DNA of 64,000 bases. Source: Anisodus tanguticus (taxonomy: Eukaryota > Streptophyta > Magnoliopsida > Solanales > Solanaceae). Numbering within the stretch: position 1 is the stretch's first letter; each line of letters opens with the position of its first letter. Made by a program: the position numbers and the translations under genes. The notes beneath the pieces are model-generated. The model saw nothing but the letters and a program-made list of their open reading frames with translations, was not told the origin of the DNA and searched no databases. The stretch lies in contig JAVYJV010000124.1 of assembly GCA_034509755.1 (NCBI GenBank), forward strand, positions 43,501 through 107,500, written 5' to 3'. Of the stretch, positions 38,201 through 53,052 are shown piece by piece.

Positions 38201-41200
38201 GAAGACAAAATACATTTCATACTTTCTTCACTGCCAACACGTATATATATATATTATGGTAAAACCAATCCAAAAATTGGTGAAAATGGTGTGTTTTAGT
38301 GCAGTGCACCAAGATATCAAGGTGTGCAAAGAGAGAACAACATCTCCTTATCAAATTAAGAATAGTGGAACCCTTGTTTTGAGCAGAATCCAAAGAGAGA
38401 ACAACATCTCCTTATCAACCACATCCTGTTGCCAAACACATTGTATCCATAATGAAGCCCCAACTAATTTAGTATATTAGCATTTTAGCGCTTATTGAAG
38501 ACAAAATACATTTCATACTTTCTTCATCGCAACACGTATATATATATATATATATATATATTATGGTAAAACCAATCCAAAAATTGGTGAAAATGGTGTG
38601 TTTTAGTGTGCACCAAGATATCAAGGTGTGCAAAGAGAGAACAACATCTCCTTATCAAATTAAGAATAGTGGAACCCTTGTTCGAGCAAGTAATCCAAAG
38701 AGAGAACAACATCTCCTTATCAACCACATCCCGTTGCCAAACACATTGTATCCATAATGAAGCCCCAACTAATTTAGTATATTAGCATTTTAGCAAGCTT
38801 ATTGAAGACAAAATACAAAATACATTTCATACTTTCACATCGCCAACATATATATATATATATATATTATGGTAAAACCAATCCAAAAATTGGTGAAAAT
38901 GGTGTGTTTTAGTGCAGTGCACCAAGATATCAAGGTGTGCAAAGAGAGAACAACATCTCCTTATCAAATTAAGAATAGTGGAACCCTTGTTCTGAGCAGA
39001 ATCCAAAGAGAGAACAACATCTCCTTATCAACCACATCCTGTTGCCAAACACATTGTATCCATAATGAAGCCCCAACTAATTTAGTATATTAGCATTTTA
39101 GCAGTTATTGAAGTAAAATACATTTCATACTTTCTTCACAGCCAACACATATATATATATATATATATATATTATGGTAAAACCAATCCAAAAATTGGTG
39201 AAAATGGTGTGTTTTAGTGCAGCACCAAGATATCAAGGTGTGCAAAGAGAGAACAACATCTCCTTATCAAATTAAGAATAGTGGAACCCTTGTTCGAGAG
39301 CAGTAATCCAAAGAGAGAACAACATCTCCTTATCAACCACATCCTGTTGCCAAACACATTGTATCCATAATGAAGCCCCAACTAATTTAGTATATTAGCA
39401 TTTTAGCAAAGCTTATTGAAGACAAAATACATTTCATACTTTCTTCACTCGCCAACATATATATATATATTATGGTAAAACCAATCCAAAAATTGGTGAA
39501 AATGGTGTGTTTTAGTGCAGTGCACCAAGATATCAAGGTGTGCAAAGAGAGAACAACATCTCCTTATCAAATTAAGAATAGTGGAACCCTTGTTCGAGCA
39601 GTAATCCAAAGAGAGAACAACATCTCCTTATCAACCACATCCTGTTGCCAAACACATTGTATCCATAATGAAGCCCCCACTAATTTAGTATATTAGCATT
39701 TTAGCAGCTTATTGAAGACAAAATACATTTCATACTTTTTCTTCACGCCAACATATATATATATATATATATTATGGTAAAACCAATCCAAAAATTGGTG
39801 AAAATGGTGTGTTTTAGTGCAGTGCACCAAGATATCAAGGTGTGCAAAGAGAGAACAACATCTCCTTATCAAATTAAGAATAGTGGAACCCTTGTTTCGA
39901 GCAAGTAATCCAAAGAGAGAACAACATCTCCTTATCAACCACATCCCGTTGCCAAACACATTGTATCCATAATGAAGCCCCAACTAATTTAGTATATTAG
40001 CATTTTAGCAGTTATTGAAGACAAAATACATTTCATACTTTCTTCATCGCCAACATATATATATATATATATATTATGGTAAAACCAATCCAAAAATTGG
40101 TGAAAATGGTGTGTTTTAGTGCAGCACCAAGATATCAAGGTGTGCAAAGAGAGAACAACATCTCCTTATCAAATTAAGAATAGTGGAACCCTTGTTCGAG
40201 CAGAATCCAAAGAGAGAACAACATCTCCTTATCAACCACATCCTTTGTTGCCAAACACATTGTATCCATAATGAAGCCCCAACTAATTTAGTATATTAGC
40301 ATTTTAGCAGTTTATTGAAGACAAAATACATTTCATACTTTCTTCACACGCCAACATATATATATATATATTATGGTAAAACCAATCCAAAAATTGGTGA
40401 AAATGGTGTGTTTTAGTGCAGTGCACCAAGATATCAAGGTGTGCAAAGAGAGAACAACATCTCCTTATCAAATTAAGAATAGTGGAACCCTTGTTCTGAG
40501 CAGAATCCAAAGAGAGAACAACATCTCCTTATCAACCACATCCTGTTGCCAAACACATTGTATCCATAATGAAGCCCCAACTAATTTAGTATATTAGCAT
40601 TTTAGCAGTTATTGAAGACAAAATACATTTCATACTTTTTCTTCATCGCCAACATATATATATATATATTATGGTAAAACCAATCCAAAAATTGGTGAAA
40701 ATGGTGTGTTTTAGTGCAGCACCAAGATATCAAGGTGTGCAAAGAGAGAACAACATCTCCTTATCAAATTAAGAATAGTGGAACCCTTGTTCGAGCAGTA
40801 ATCCAAAGAGAGAACAACATCTCCTTATCAACCACATCCTGTTGCCAAACACATTGTATCCATAATGAAGCCCCAACTAATTTAGTATATTAGCATTTTA
40901 GCAGCTTATTGAAGACAAAATACATTTCATACTTTCTTCACTGCCAACACGTATATATATATATATATATATATTATGGTAAAACCAATCCAAAAATTGG
41001 TGAAAATGGTGTGTTTTAGTGCAGGCACCAAGATATCAAGGTGTGCAAAGAGAGAACAACATCTCCTTATCAAATTAAGAATAGTGGAACCCTTGTTCGA
41101 GCAAGTAATCCAAAGAGAGAACAACATCTCCTTATCAACCACATCCCGTTGCCAAACACATTATCCATAATGAAGCCCCAACTAATTTAGTATATTAGCA

Positions 41201-43669
41201 TTTTAGCAGCTTATTGAAGACAAAATACATTTCATACTTTCTTCATATCGCCAACATATATATATATATATATTATGGTAAAACCAATCCAAAAATTGGT
41301 GAAAATGGTGTGTTTTAGTGCAGTGCACCAAGATATCAAGGTGTGCAAAGAGAGAACAACATCTCCTTATCAAATTAAGAATAGTGGAACCCTTGTTCTG
41401 AGCAGAATCCAAAGAGAGAACAACATCTCCTTATCAACCACATCCCGTTGCCAAACACATTGTATCCATAATGAAGCCCCAACTAATTTAGTATATTAGC
41501 ATTTTAGCAGTTATTGAAGACAAAATACATTTCATACTTTCTTCATTGCCAACACGTATATATATATATATTATGGTAAAACCAATCCAAAAATTGGTGA
41601 AAATGGTGTGTTTTAGTGCAAGCACCAGGATATCAAGGTGTGCAAAGAGAGAATAACATCTTCTTTTCAAATTAAGAATAGTGGAACCCTTGTTCTGAGC
41701 AGAATCCAAAGAGAGAACAACATCTCCTTATCAACCACATCCTGTTGCCAAACACATTGTATCCATAATGAAGCCCCAACTAATTTAGTATATTAGCATT
41801 TTAGCAGTTATTGAAGAAAAAATACATTTCATACTTTCTTCATATATATATATATACAACATATATATATATATATATTATGGTAAAACCAATCCAAAAA
41901 TTGGTCAAAAAAATGGTGTGTTTTAGTGTGCACCAAGATATCAAGGTGTGCAAAGAGAGAACAACATCTCCTTATCAAATTAAGAATAGTGGAACCCTTG
42001 TTCGAGCAAGAATCCAAAGAGAGAACAACATCTCCTTATCAACCACATCCCGTTGCCAAACACATTGTATCCATAATGAAGCCCCAACTAATTTAGTATA
42101 TTAGCATTTTAGCAGTTATTGAAGACAAAATACATTTCATACTTTCTTCATTGCCAACACGTATATATATATATTATGGTAAAACCAATCCAAAAATTGG
42201 TGAAAATGGTGTGTTTTAGTGCAGTGCACCAAGATATCAAGGTGTGCAAAGAGAGAACAACATCTCCTTATCAAATTAAGAATAGTGGAACCCTTGTTCG
42301 AGCAGTAATCCAAAGAGAGAACAACATCTCCTTATCAACCACATCCGTTGCCAAACACATTGTATCCATAATGAAGCCCCAACTAATTTAGTATATTAGC
42401 ATTTTAGCAGCTTATTGAAGACAAAATACATTTCATACTTTCTTCACTCGCCAACATATATATATATATATATATATATATTATGGTAAAACCAATCCAA
42501 AAATTGGTGAAAATGGTGTGTTTTAGTGCAGTGCACCAAGATATCAAGGTGTGCAAAGAGAGAACAACATCTCCTTATCAAATTAAGAATAGTGGAACCC
42601 TTGTTCGAGCGAGAAGAATCCAAAGAGAGAACAACATCTCCTTATCAACCACATCCCGTTGCCCAAACACATTGTATCCATAATGAAGCCCCAACTAATT
42701 TAGTATATTAGCATTTTAGCAGCTTATTGAAGACAAAATACATTTCATACTTTCTTCACTCGCCAACATATATATATATATATATATATATTATGGTAAA
42801 ACCAATCCAAAAATTGGTGAAAATGGTGTGTTTTAGTGCAGGCACCAAGATATCAAGGTGTGCAAAGAGAGAACAACATCTCCTTATCAAATTAAGAATA
42901 GTGGAACCCTTGTTTTGAGAAGAATCCAAAGAGAGAACAACATCTCCTTATCAACCACATCCTGTTGCCAAACACATTGTATCCATAATGAAGCCCCAAC
43001 TAATTTAGTATATTAGCATTTTAGCAGTTATTGAAGTAAAATACATTTCATACTTTCTTCATAGCCAACACATATATATATATATATATATATTATGGTA
43101 AAACCAATCCAAAAATTGGTCAAAGAAAATGGTGTGTTTAGTGCAGGCACCAAGATATCAAGGTGTGCAAAGAGAGAACAACATCTCCTTATCAAATTAA
43201 GAATAGTGGAACCCTTGTTCGAGCAAGTAATCCAAAGAGAGAACAACATCTCCTTATCAACCACATCCTGTTGCCAAACACATTGTATCCATAATGAAGC
43301 CCCAACTAATTTAGTATATTAGCATTTTAGCAGTTATTGAAGAAAAAATACATTTCATACTTTCTTCACAGCCAACACGTATATATATATATATTATGGT
43401 AAAACCAATCCAAAAATTGGTGAAAATGGTGTGTTTTAGTGCAGTGCACCAAGATATCAAGGTGTGCAAAGAGAGAACAACATCTCCTTATCAAATTAAG
43501 AATAGGAAACCCTTGTTCGAGCAGAATCCAAAGAGAGAACAACATCTCCTTATCAACCACATCCCGTTGCCAAACACATTGTATCCATAATGAAGCCCCA
43601 ACTAATTTAGTATATTAGCATTTTAGCAGCTTATTGAAGACAAAATACATTTCATACTTTCTTCATCGC

Positions 43670-43706
<37 letters not shown>

Positions 43707-46700
43707 GGTAAAACCAATCCAAAAATTGGTGAAAATGGTGTGTTTTAGTGCAGGCACCAAGATATCAAGGTGTGCAAAGAGAGAACAACATCTCCTTATC
43801 AAATTAAGAATAGTGGAACCCTTGTTCTCGAGAAAAGTAATCCAAAGAGAGAACAACATCTCCTTATCAACCACATCCCGTTGCCAAACACATTGTATCC
43901 ATAATGAAGCCCCAACTAATTTAGTATATTAGCATTTTAGCAAGTTATTGAAGACAAAATACATTTCATACTTTCTTCATCGCCAACATATATATATATA
44001 TATATATTATGGTAAAACCAATCCAAAAATTGGTGAAAATGGTGTGTTTTAGTGCAGCACCAAGATATCAAGGTGTGCAAAGAGAGAACAACATCTCCTT
44101 ATCAAATTAAGAATAGTGGAACCCTTGTTTCGAGCAGTAATCCAAAGAGAGAACAACATCTCCTTATCAACCACATCCCGTTGCCAAACACATTGTATCC
44201 ATAATGAAGCCCCAACTAATTTAGTATATTAGCATTTTAGCAGTTATTGAAGTAAAATACATTTCATACTTTCTTCATAGCCAACATATATATATATATA
44301 TATATATATTATGGTAAAACCAATCCAAAAATTGGTGAAAATGGTGTGTTTTAGTGCAGGCACCAAGATATCAAGGTGTGCAAAGAGAGAACAACATCTC
44401 CTTATCAAATTAAGAATAGTGGAACCCTTGTTCTGAGCAGAATCCAAAGAGAGAACAACATCTCCTTATCAACCACATCCTGTTGCCAAACACATTGTAT
44501 CCATAATGAAGCCCCAACTAATTTAGTATATTAGCATTTTAGCAGTTATTGAAGACAAAATACATTTCATACTTTCTTCACTGCCAACACGTATATATAT
44601 ATATATTATGGTAAAACCAATCCAAAAATTGGTGAAAATGGTGTGTTTTAGTGCAGTGCACCAAGATATCAAGGTGTGCAAAAGAGAGAAACAACATCTC
44701 CTTATCAAATTAAGAATAGTGGAACCCTTGTTCGAGCAGTAATCCAAAGAGAGAACAACATCTCCTTATCAACCACATCCCGTTGCCAAACACATTGTAT
44801 CCATAATGAAGCCCCAACTAATTTAGTATATTAGCATTTTAGCAGCTTATTGAAGACAAAATACATTTCATACTTTCTTCACACGCCAACATATATATAT
44901 ATATATATTATGGTAAAACCAATCCAAAAATTGGTGAAAATGGTGTGTTTTAGTGCAGGCACCAAGATATCAAGGTGTGCAAAGAGAGAACAACATCTCC
45001 TTATCAAATTAAGAATAGTGGAACCCTTGTTCGAGCAGTAATCCAAAGAGAGAACAACATCTCCTTATCAACCACATCCCGTTGCCAAACACATTGTATC
45101 CATAATGAAGCCCCAACTAATTTAGTATATTAGCATTTTAGCAGTTATTGAAGACAAAATACATTTCATACTTTCTTACTGCCAACACGTATATATATAT
45201 ATATATATATATATTATGGTAAAACCAATCCAAAAATTGGTGAAAATGGTGTGTTTTAGTGTGCACCAAGATATCAAGGTGTGCAAAGAGAGAACAACAT
45301 CTCCTTATCAAATTAAGAATAGTGGAACCCTTGTTCGAGAGTAATCCAAAGAGAGAACAACATCTCCTTATCAACCACATCCCGTTGCCAAACACATTGT
45401 ATCCATAATGAAGCCCCAACTAATTTAGTATATTAGCATTTTAGCAGTTATTGAAGACAAAATACATTTCATACTTTCTTTCACCAACGCCAACATATAT
45501 ATATATATATATATATATATTATGGTAAAACCAATCCAAAAATTGGTGAAAATGGTGTGTTTTAGTGCAGTGCACCAAGATATCAAGGTGTGCAAAGAGA
45601 GAACAACATCTCCTTATCAAATTAAGAATAGTGGAACCCTTGTTCTCGAAGAATCCAAAGAGAGAACAACATCTCCTTATCAACCACATCCTGTTGCCAA
45701 ACACATTGTATCCATAATGAAGCCCCAACTAATTTAGTATATTAGCATTTTAGCAGTTATTGAAGACAAAATACATTTCATACTTTCTTCTTCACACCAA
45801 TATATATATATATATATATATATTATGGTAAAACCAATCCAAAAATTGGTGAAAATGGTGTGTTTTAGTGCAGTGCACCAAGATATCAAGGTGTGCAAAG
45901 AGAGAACAACATCTCCTTATCAAATTAAGAATAGTGGAACCCTTGTTCTCGAGAAGAATCCAAAGAGAGAACAACATCTCCTTATCAACCACATCCCGTT
46001 GCCAAACACATTGTATCCATAATGAAGCCCCAACTAATTTAGTATATTAGCATTTTAGCAGCTATTGAAGACAAAATACATTTCATACTTTCTCCACTGC
46101 CAACACGTATATATATATATTATGGTAAAACCAATCCAAAAATTGGTGAAAATGGTGTGTTTTTAGTGCACCAAGATATCAAGGTGTGCAAAAAGAGAGA
46201 ACAACACATCTCCTTATCAAATTAAGAATAGTGGAACCCTTGTTCGAGCAGAATCCAAAGAGAGAACAACATCTCCTTATCAACCACATCCTGTTGCCAA
46301 ACACATTGTATCCATAATGAAGCCCCAACTAATTTAGTATATTAGCATTTTTAGCTTATTATTGAAGACAAAATACATTTCATACTTTCTTCACTCGCAA
46401 CAACATATATATATATATATTATGGTAAAACCAATCCAAAAATTGGTGAAAATGGTGTGTTTTAGTGCAGGCACCAAGATATCAAGGTGTGCAAAGAGAG
46501 AACAACATCTCCTTTTCAAATTAAGAATAGTGGAACCCTTGTTCTGAGCAGAATCCAAAGAGAGAACAACATCTCCTTATCAACCACATCCCGTTGCCAA
46601 ACACATTGTATCCATAATGAAGCCCCAACTAATTTAGTATATTAGCATTTTAGCAGTTATTGAAGACAAAATACATTTCATACTTTCTTCATTGCCAACA

Positions 46701-47310
46701 CGTATATATATATATATTATGGTAAAACCAATCCAAAAATTGGTGAAAATGGTGTGTTTTAGTGCAGTGCACCAAGATATCAAGGTGTGCAAAGAGAGAA
46801 CAACATCTCCTTATCAAATTAAGAATAGTGGAACCCTTGTTCGAGCAAGTAATCCAAAGAGAGAACAACATCTCCTTATCAACCACATCCCGTTGCCAAA
46901 CACATTGTATCCATAATGAAGCCCCAACTAATTTAGTATATTAGCATTTTAGCAGTTATTGAAGACAAAATACATTTCATACTTTCTTCATTGCCAACAC
47001 GTATATATATATATTATGGTAAAACCAATCCAAAAATTGGTGAAAATGGTGTGTTTTAGTGTGCACCAAGATATCAAGGTGTGCAAAGAGAGAACAACAT
47101 CTCCTTATCAAATTAAGAATAGTGGAACCCTTGTTCGAGCAGAATCCAAAGAGAGAACAACATCTCCTTATCAACCACATCCTGTTGCCAAACACATTGT
47201 ATCCATCCATAATGAAGCCCCAACTAATTTAGTATATTAGCATTTTAGCAGTTATTGAAGACAAAATACATTTCATACTTTCTTTCTTCACACGCCAACA
47301 TATATATATA
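38201..47310 (+). repeat. Array domain C: mixed A/D-type and B-type units
   Basis: About 30 units in which B-type and D-type states alternate unit by unit, and sometimes within a unit. For example, the unit at 38563 is B-type at all read sites, the unit at 38869 is mostly D-type, and the unit at 39472 combines GTTCGAGC with CCTGTTGCC. Rare marks recur, such as GAAGTAAAATAC just before the anchors at 39175, 43095 and 44311. The mixture suggests unequal exchange or conversion between the two main families. Domain edges are approximate. Confidence 0.75.
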
Positions 47311-48192
47311 TATATTATGGTAAAACCAATCCAAAAATTGGTGAAAATGGTGTGTTTTAGTGCAGGCACCAAGATATCAAGGTGTGCAAAGAGAGAACAA
47401 CATCTCCTTATCAAATTAAGAATAGTGGAACCCTTGTTCGAGGAAGAATCCAAAGAGAGAACAACATCTCCTTATCAACCACATCCTGTTGCCAAACACA
47501 TTGTATCCATAATGAAGCCCCAACTAATTTAGTATATTAGCATTTTAGCAGTTATTGAAGACAAAATACATTTCATACTTTCTTCATAGCCAACACATAT
47601 ATATATATATATATTATGGTAAAACCAATCCAAAAATTGGTGAAAATGGTGTGTTTTAGTGCAGGCACCAAGATATCAAGGTGTGCAAAGAGAGAACAAC
47701 ATCTCCTTATCAAATTAAGAATAGTGGAACCCTTGTTCTGAGCAGAATCCAAAGAGAGAACAACATCTCCTTATCAACCACATCCTGTTGCCAAACACAT
47801 TGTATCCATAATGAAGCCCCAACTAATTTAGTATATTAGCATTTTAGCAAAGTTATTGAAGACAAAATACATTTCATACTTTCTTCATTGCCAACATATA
47901 TATATATATATTATGGTAAAACCAATCCAAAAATTGGTGAAAATGGTGTGTTTTAGTGCAGGCACCAAGATATCAAGGTGTGCAAAGAGAGAACAACATC
48001 TCCTTATCAAATTAAGAATAGTGGAACCCTTGTTCTGAGAAAAATCCAAAGAGAGAACAACATCTCCTTATCAACCACATCCTGTTGCCAAACACATTGT
48101 ATCCATAATGAAGCCCCAACTAATTTAGTATATTAGCATTTTAGCAGTTATTGAAGACAAAATACATTTCATACTTTCTTCACTGCCAACAC

Positions 48193-48227
<35 letters not shown>

Positions 48228-48800
48228 GGTAAAACCAATCCAAAAATTGGTGAAAATGGTGTGTTTTAGTGCAGGCACCAAGATATCAAGGTGTGCAAAG
48301 AGAGAACAACATCTCCTTATCAAATTAAGAATAGTGGAACCCTTGTTCTGAGCAGAATCCAAAGAGAGAACAACATCTCCTTATCAACCACATCCCGTTG
48401 CCAAACACATTGTATCCATAATGAAGCCCCAACTAATTTAGTATATTAGCATTTTAGCAGTTATTGAAGACAAAATACATTTCATACTTTCTTCACAGCC
48501 AACATATATATATATATATATATATATATTATGGTAAAACCAATCCAAAAATTGGTGAAAATGGTGTGTTTTAGTGCAGGCACCAAGATATCAAGGTGTG
48601 CAAAGAGAGAACAACATCTCCTTATCAAATTAAGAATAGTGGAACCCTTGTTCGAGAAATCCAAAGAGAGAACAACATCTCCTTATCAACCACATCCTGT
48701 TGCCAAACACATTGTATCCATAATGAAGCCCCAACTAATTTAGTATATTAGCATTTTAGCAGTTATTGAAGACAAAATACATTTCATACTTTCTTCACAG

Positions 48801-48834
<34 letters not shown>

Positions 48835-50008
48835 GGTAAAACCAATCCAAAAATTGGTGAAAATGGTGTGTTTTAGTGCAGGCACCAAGATATCAAGGTG
48901 TGCAAAGAGAGAACAACATCTCCTTATCAAATTAAGAATAGTGGAACCCTTGTTCTGAGCAGAATCCAAAGAGAGAACAACATCTCCTTATCAACCACAT
49001 CCCTTTGCCAAACACATTGTATCCATAATGAAGCCCCAACTAATTTAGTATATTAGCATTTTAGCAGTTATTGAAGACAAAATACATTTCATACTTTCTT
49101 CACAGCCAACATATATATATATATATATATTATGGTAAAACCAATCCAAAAATTGGTGAAAATGGTGTGTTTTAGTGCAGGCACCAAGATATCAAGGTGT
49201 GCAAAGAGAGAACAACATCTCCTTATCAAATTAAGAATAGTGGAACCCTTGTTCTGAGCAGAATCCAAAGAGAGAACAACATCTCCTTATCAACCACATC
49301 CTGTTGCCAAACACATTGTATCCATAATGAAGCCCCAACTAATTTAGTATATTAGCATTTTAGCAGTTATTGAAGACAAAATACATTTCATACTTTCTTC
49401 ATAGCCAACATATATATATATATATTATGGTAAAACCAATCCAAAAATTGGTGAAAATGGTGTGTTTTAGTGCAGGCACCAAGATATCAAGGTGTGCAAA
49501 GAGAGAACAACATCTCCTTATCAAATTAAGAATAGTGGAACCCTTGTTCTGAGCAGAATCCAAAGAGAGAACAACATCTCCTTATCAACCACATCCTGTT
49601 GCCAAACACATTGTATCCATAATGAAGCCCCAACTAATTTAGTATATTAGCATTTTAGCAGTTATTATTGAAGACAAAAAATACATTTCATACTTTCTTT
49701 CCAACACGCCAATATATATATATATATATATATTATGGTAAAACCAATCCAAAAATTGGTGAAAATGGTGTGTTTTAGTGCAGGCACCAAGATATCAAGG
49801 TGTGCAAAGAGAGAACAACATCTCCTTATCAAATTAAGAATAGTGGAACCCTTGTTCTGAGCAGAATCCAAAGAGAGAACAACATCTCCTTATCAACCAC
49901 ATCCTGTTGCCAAACACATTGTATCCATAATGAAGCCCCAACTAATTTAGTATATTAGCATTTTAGCAGTTATTGAAGACAAAATACATTTCATACTTTC
50001 TTCACTGC

Positions 50009-50013
<5 letters not shown>

Positions 50014-50051
<38 letters not shown>
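50014..50051. repeat. Long TA microsatellite, (TA)19
   Basis: Expanded TA run before the anchor at 50054 in domain D. The unit also has the long GGTCAAAAAAAATGG spacer, otherwise rare this far into the array. The same pairing of long TA run and long spacer is seen in units at 2635 and 4190. Confidence 0.93.
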
Positions 50052-50055
<4 letters not shown>

Positions 50056-51223
50056 GGTAAAACCAATCCAAAAATTGGTCAAAAAAAATGGTGTGTTTTA
50101 GTGCAGGCACCAAGATATCAAGGTGTGCAAAGAGAGAACAACATCTCCTTATCAAATTAAGAATAGTGGAACCCTTGTTCTGAAGAAGAATCCAAAGAGA
50201 GAACAACATCTCCTTATCAACCACATCCTGTTGCCAAACACATTGTATCCATAATGAAGCCCCAACTAATTTAGTATATTAGCATTTTAGCAGTTATTGA
50301 AGACAAAATACATTTCATACTTTCTTCATAGCCAACATATATATATATATATATTATGGTAAAACCAATCCAAAAATTGGTGAAAATGGTGTGTTTTAGT
50401 GCAGGCACCAAGATATCAAGGTGTGCAAAGAGAGAACAACATCTCCTTATCAAATTAAGAATAGTGGAACCCTTGTTCTGAGCAGAATCCAAAGAGAGAA
50501 CAACATCTCCTTATCAACCACATCCTGTTGCCAAACACATTGTATCCATAATGAAGCCCCAACTAATTTAGTATATTAGCATTTTAGCAGCTTATTGAAG
50601 ACAAAATACATTTCATACTTTCTTCACTGCCAACATATATATATATATATATTATGGTAAAACCAATCCAAAAATTGGTCAAAAAAGTGTGTTTTAGTGC
50701 AGGCACCAAGATATCAAGGTGTGCAAAGAGAGAACAACATCTCCTTATCAAATTAAGAATAGTGGAACCCTTGTTCTGAGCAGAATCCAAAGAGAGAACA
50801 ACATCTCCTTATCAACCACATCCTGTTGCCAAACACATTGTATCCATAATGAAGCCCCAACTAATTTAGTATATTAGCATTTTAGCAGTTATTGAAGACA
50901 AAATACATTTCATACTTTCTTCACTGCCAACATATATATATATATATATTATGGTAAAACCAATCCAAAAATTGGTGAAAATGGTGTGTTTTAGTGCAGC
51001 ACCAAGATATCAAGGTGTGCAAAGAGAGAACAACATCTCCTTATCAAATTAAGAATAGTGGAATCCTTGTTCTGAGCAGAATCCAAAGAGAGAACAACAT
51101 CTCCTTATCAACCACATCCTTGTTGCCAAACACATTGTATCCATAATGAAGCCCCAACTAATTTAGTATATTAGCATTTTAGCATTATTGAAGACAAAAT
51201 ACATTTCATACTTTCTTCATCGC

Positions 51224-51259
<36 letters not shown>

Positions 51260-51817
51260 GGTAAAACCAATCCAAAAATTGGTGAAAATGGTGTGTTTTA
51301 GTGCAGGCACCAAGATATCAAGGTGTGCAAAGAGAGAACAACATCTCCTTATCAAATTAAGAATAGTGGAACCCTTGTTCTGAGCAGAATCCAAAGAGAG
51401 AACAACATCTCCTTATCAACCACATCCTGTTGCCAAACACATTGTATCCATAATGAAGCCCCAACTAATTTAGTATATTAGCATTTTAGCAGTTATTGAA
51501 GACAAAATACATTTCATACTTTCTTCATTGCCAACATATATATATATATATTATGGTAAAACCAATCCAAAAATTGGTGAAAATGGTGTGTTTTAGTGCA
51601 GGCACCAAGATATCAAGGTGTGCAAAGAGAGAACAACATCTCCTTATCAAATTAAGAATAGTGGAACCCTTGTTCTGAGCAGAATCCAAAAGAGAACAAC
51701 ATCTCCTTATCAACCACATCCTGTTGCCAAACACATTGTATCCATAATGAAGCCCCAACTAATTTAGTATATTAGCAGTTATTGAAGACAAAATACATTT
51801 CATACTTTCTTCACTGC

Positions 51818-51852
<35 letters not shown>

Positions 51853-53052
51853 GGTAAAACCAATCCAAAAATTGGTGAAAATGGTGTGTTTTAGTGCAGG
51901 CACCAAGATATCAAGGTGTGCAAAGAGAGAACAACATCTCCTTATCAAATTAAGAATAGTGGAACCCTTGTTCTGAGCAGAATCCAAAGAGAGAACAACA
52001 TCTCCTTATCAACCACATCCTGTTGCCAAACACATTGTATCCATAATGAAGCCCCAACTAATTTAGTATATTAGCATTTTTGTAGTTATTGAAGACAAAA
52101 TACATTTCATACTTTCTTCACTGCCAACACGTATATATATATATTATGGTAAAACCAATCCAAAAATTGGTGAAAATGGTGTGTTTTTTAGTGCAGGCAC
52201 CAAGATATCAAGGTGTGCAAAGAGAGAACAACATCTCCTTATCAAATTAAGAATAGTGGAACCCTTGTTCTGAGCAGAATCCAAAGAGAGAACAACATCT
52301 CCTTATCAACCACATCCTGTTGCCAAACACATTGTATCCATAATGAAGCCCCAACTAATTTAGTATATTAGCATTTTAGCAGTTATTGAAGACAAAATAC
52401 ATTTCATACTTTTTCTTCATCGCCAACATATATATATATATATATATATTATGGTAAAACCAATCCAAAAATTGGTGAAAATGGTGTGTTTTAGTGCAGG
52501 CACCAAGATATCAAGGTGTGCAAAGAGAGAACAACATCTCCTTATCAAATTAAGAATAGTGGAACCCTTGTTCGAGCAGAATCCAAAGAGAGAACAACAT
52601 CTCCTTATCAACCACATCCTTTGTTGCCAAACACATTGTATCCATAATGAAGCCCCAACTAATTTAGTATATTAGCATTTTAGCAGCAGTTTGAAGACAA
52701 AATACATTTCATACTTTCTTCTTCTCGCAACAACATATATATATATATTATGGTAAAACCAATCCAAAAATTGGTGAAAATGGTGTGTTTTAGTGCAGGC
52801 ACCAAGATATCAAGGTGTGCAAAGAGAGAACAACATCTCCTTATCAAATTAAGAATAGTGGAACCCTTGTTCTGAGCAGAATCCAAAGAGAGAACAACAT
52901 CTCCTTATCAACCACATCCTGTTGCCAAACACATTGTATCCATAATGAAGCCCCAACTAATTTAGTATATTAGCATTTTAGCAGTTATTGAAGACAAAAT
53001 ACATTTCATACTTTCTTCACACACAACATATATATATATATATTATGGTAAA

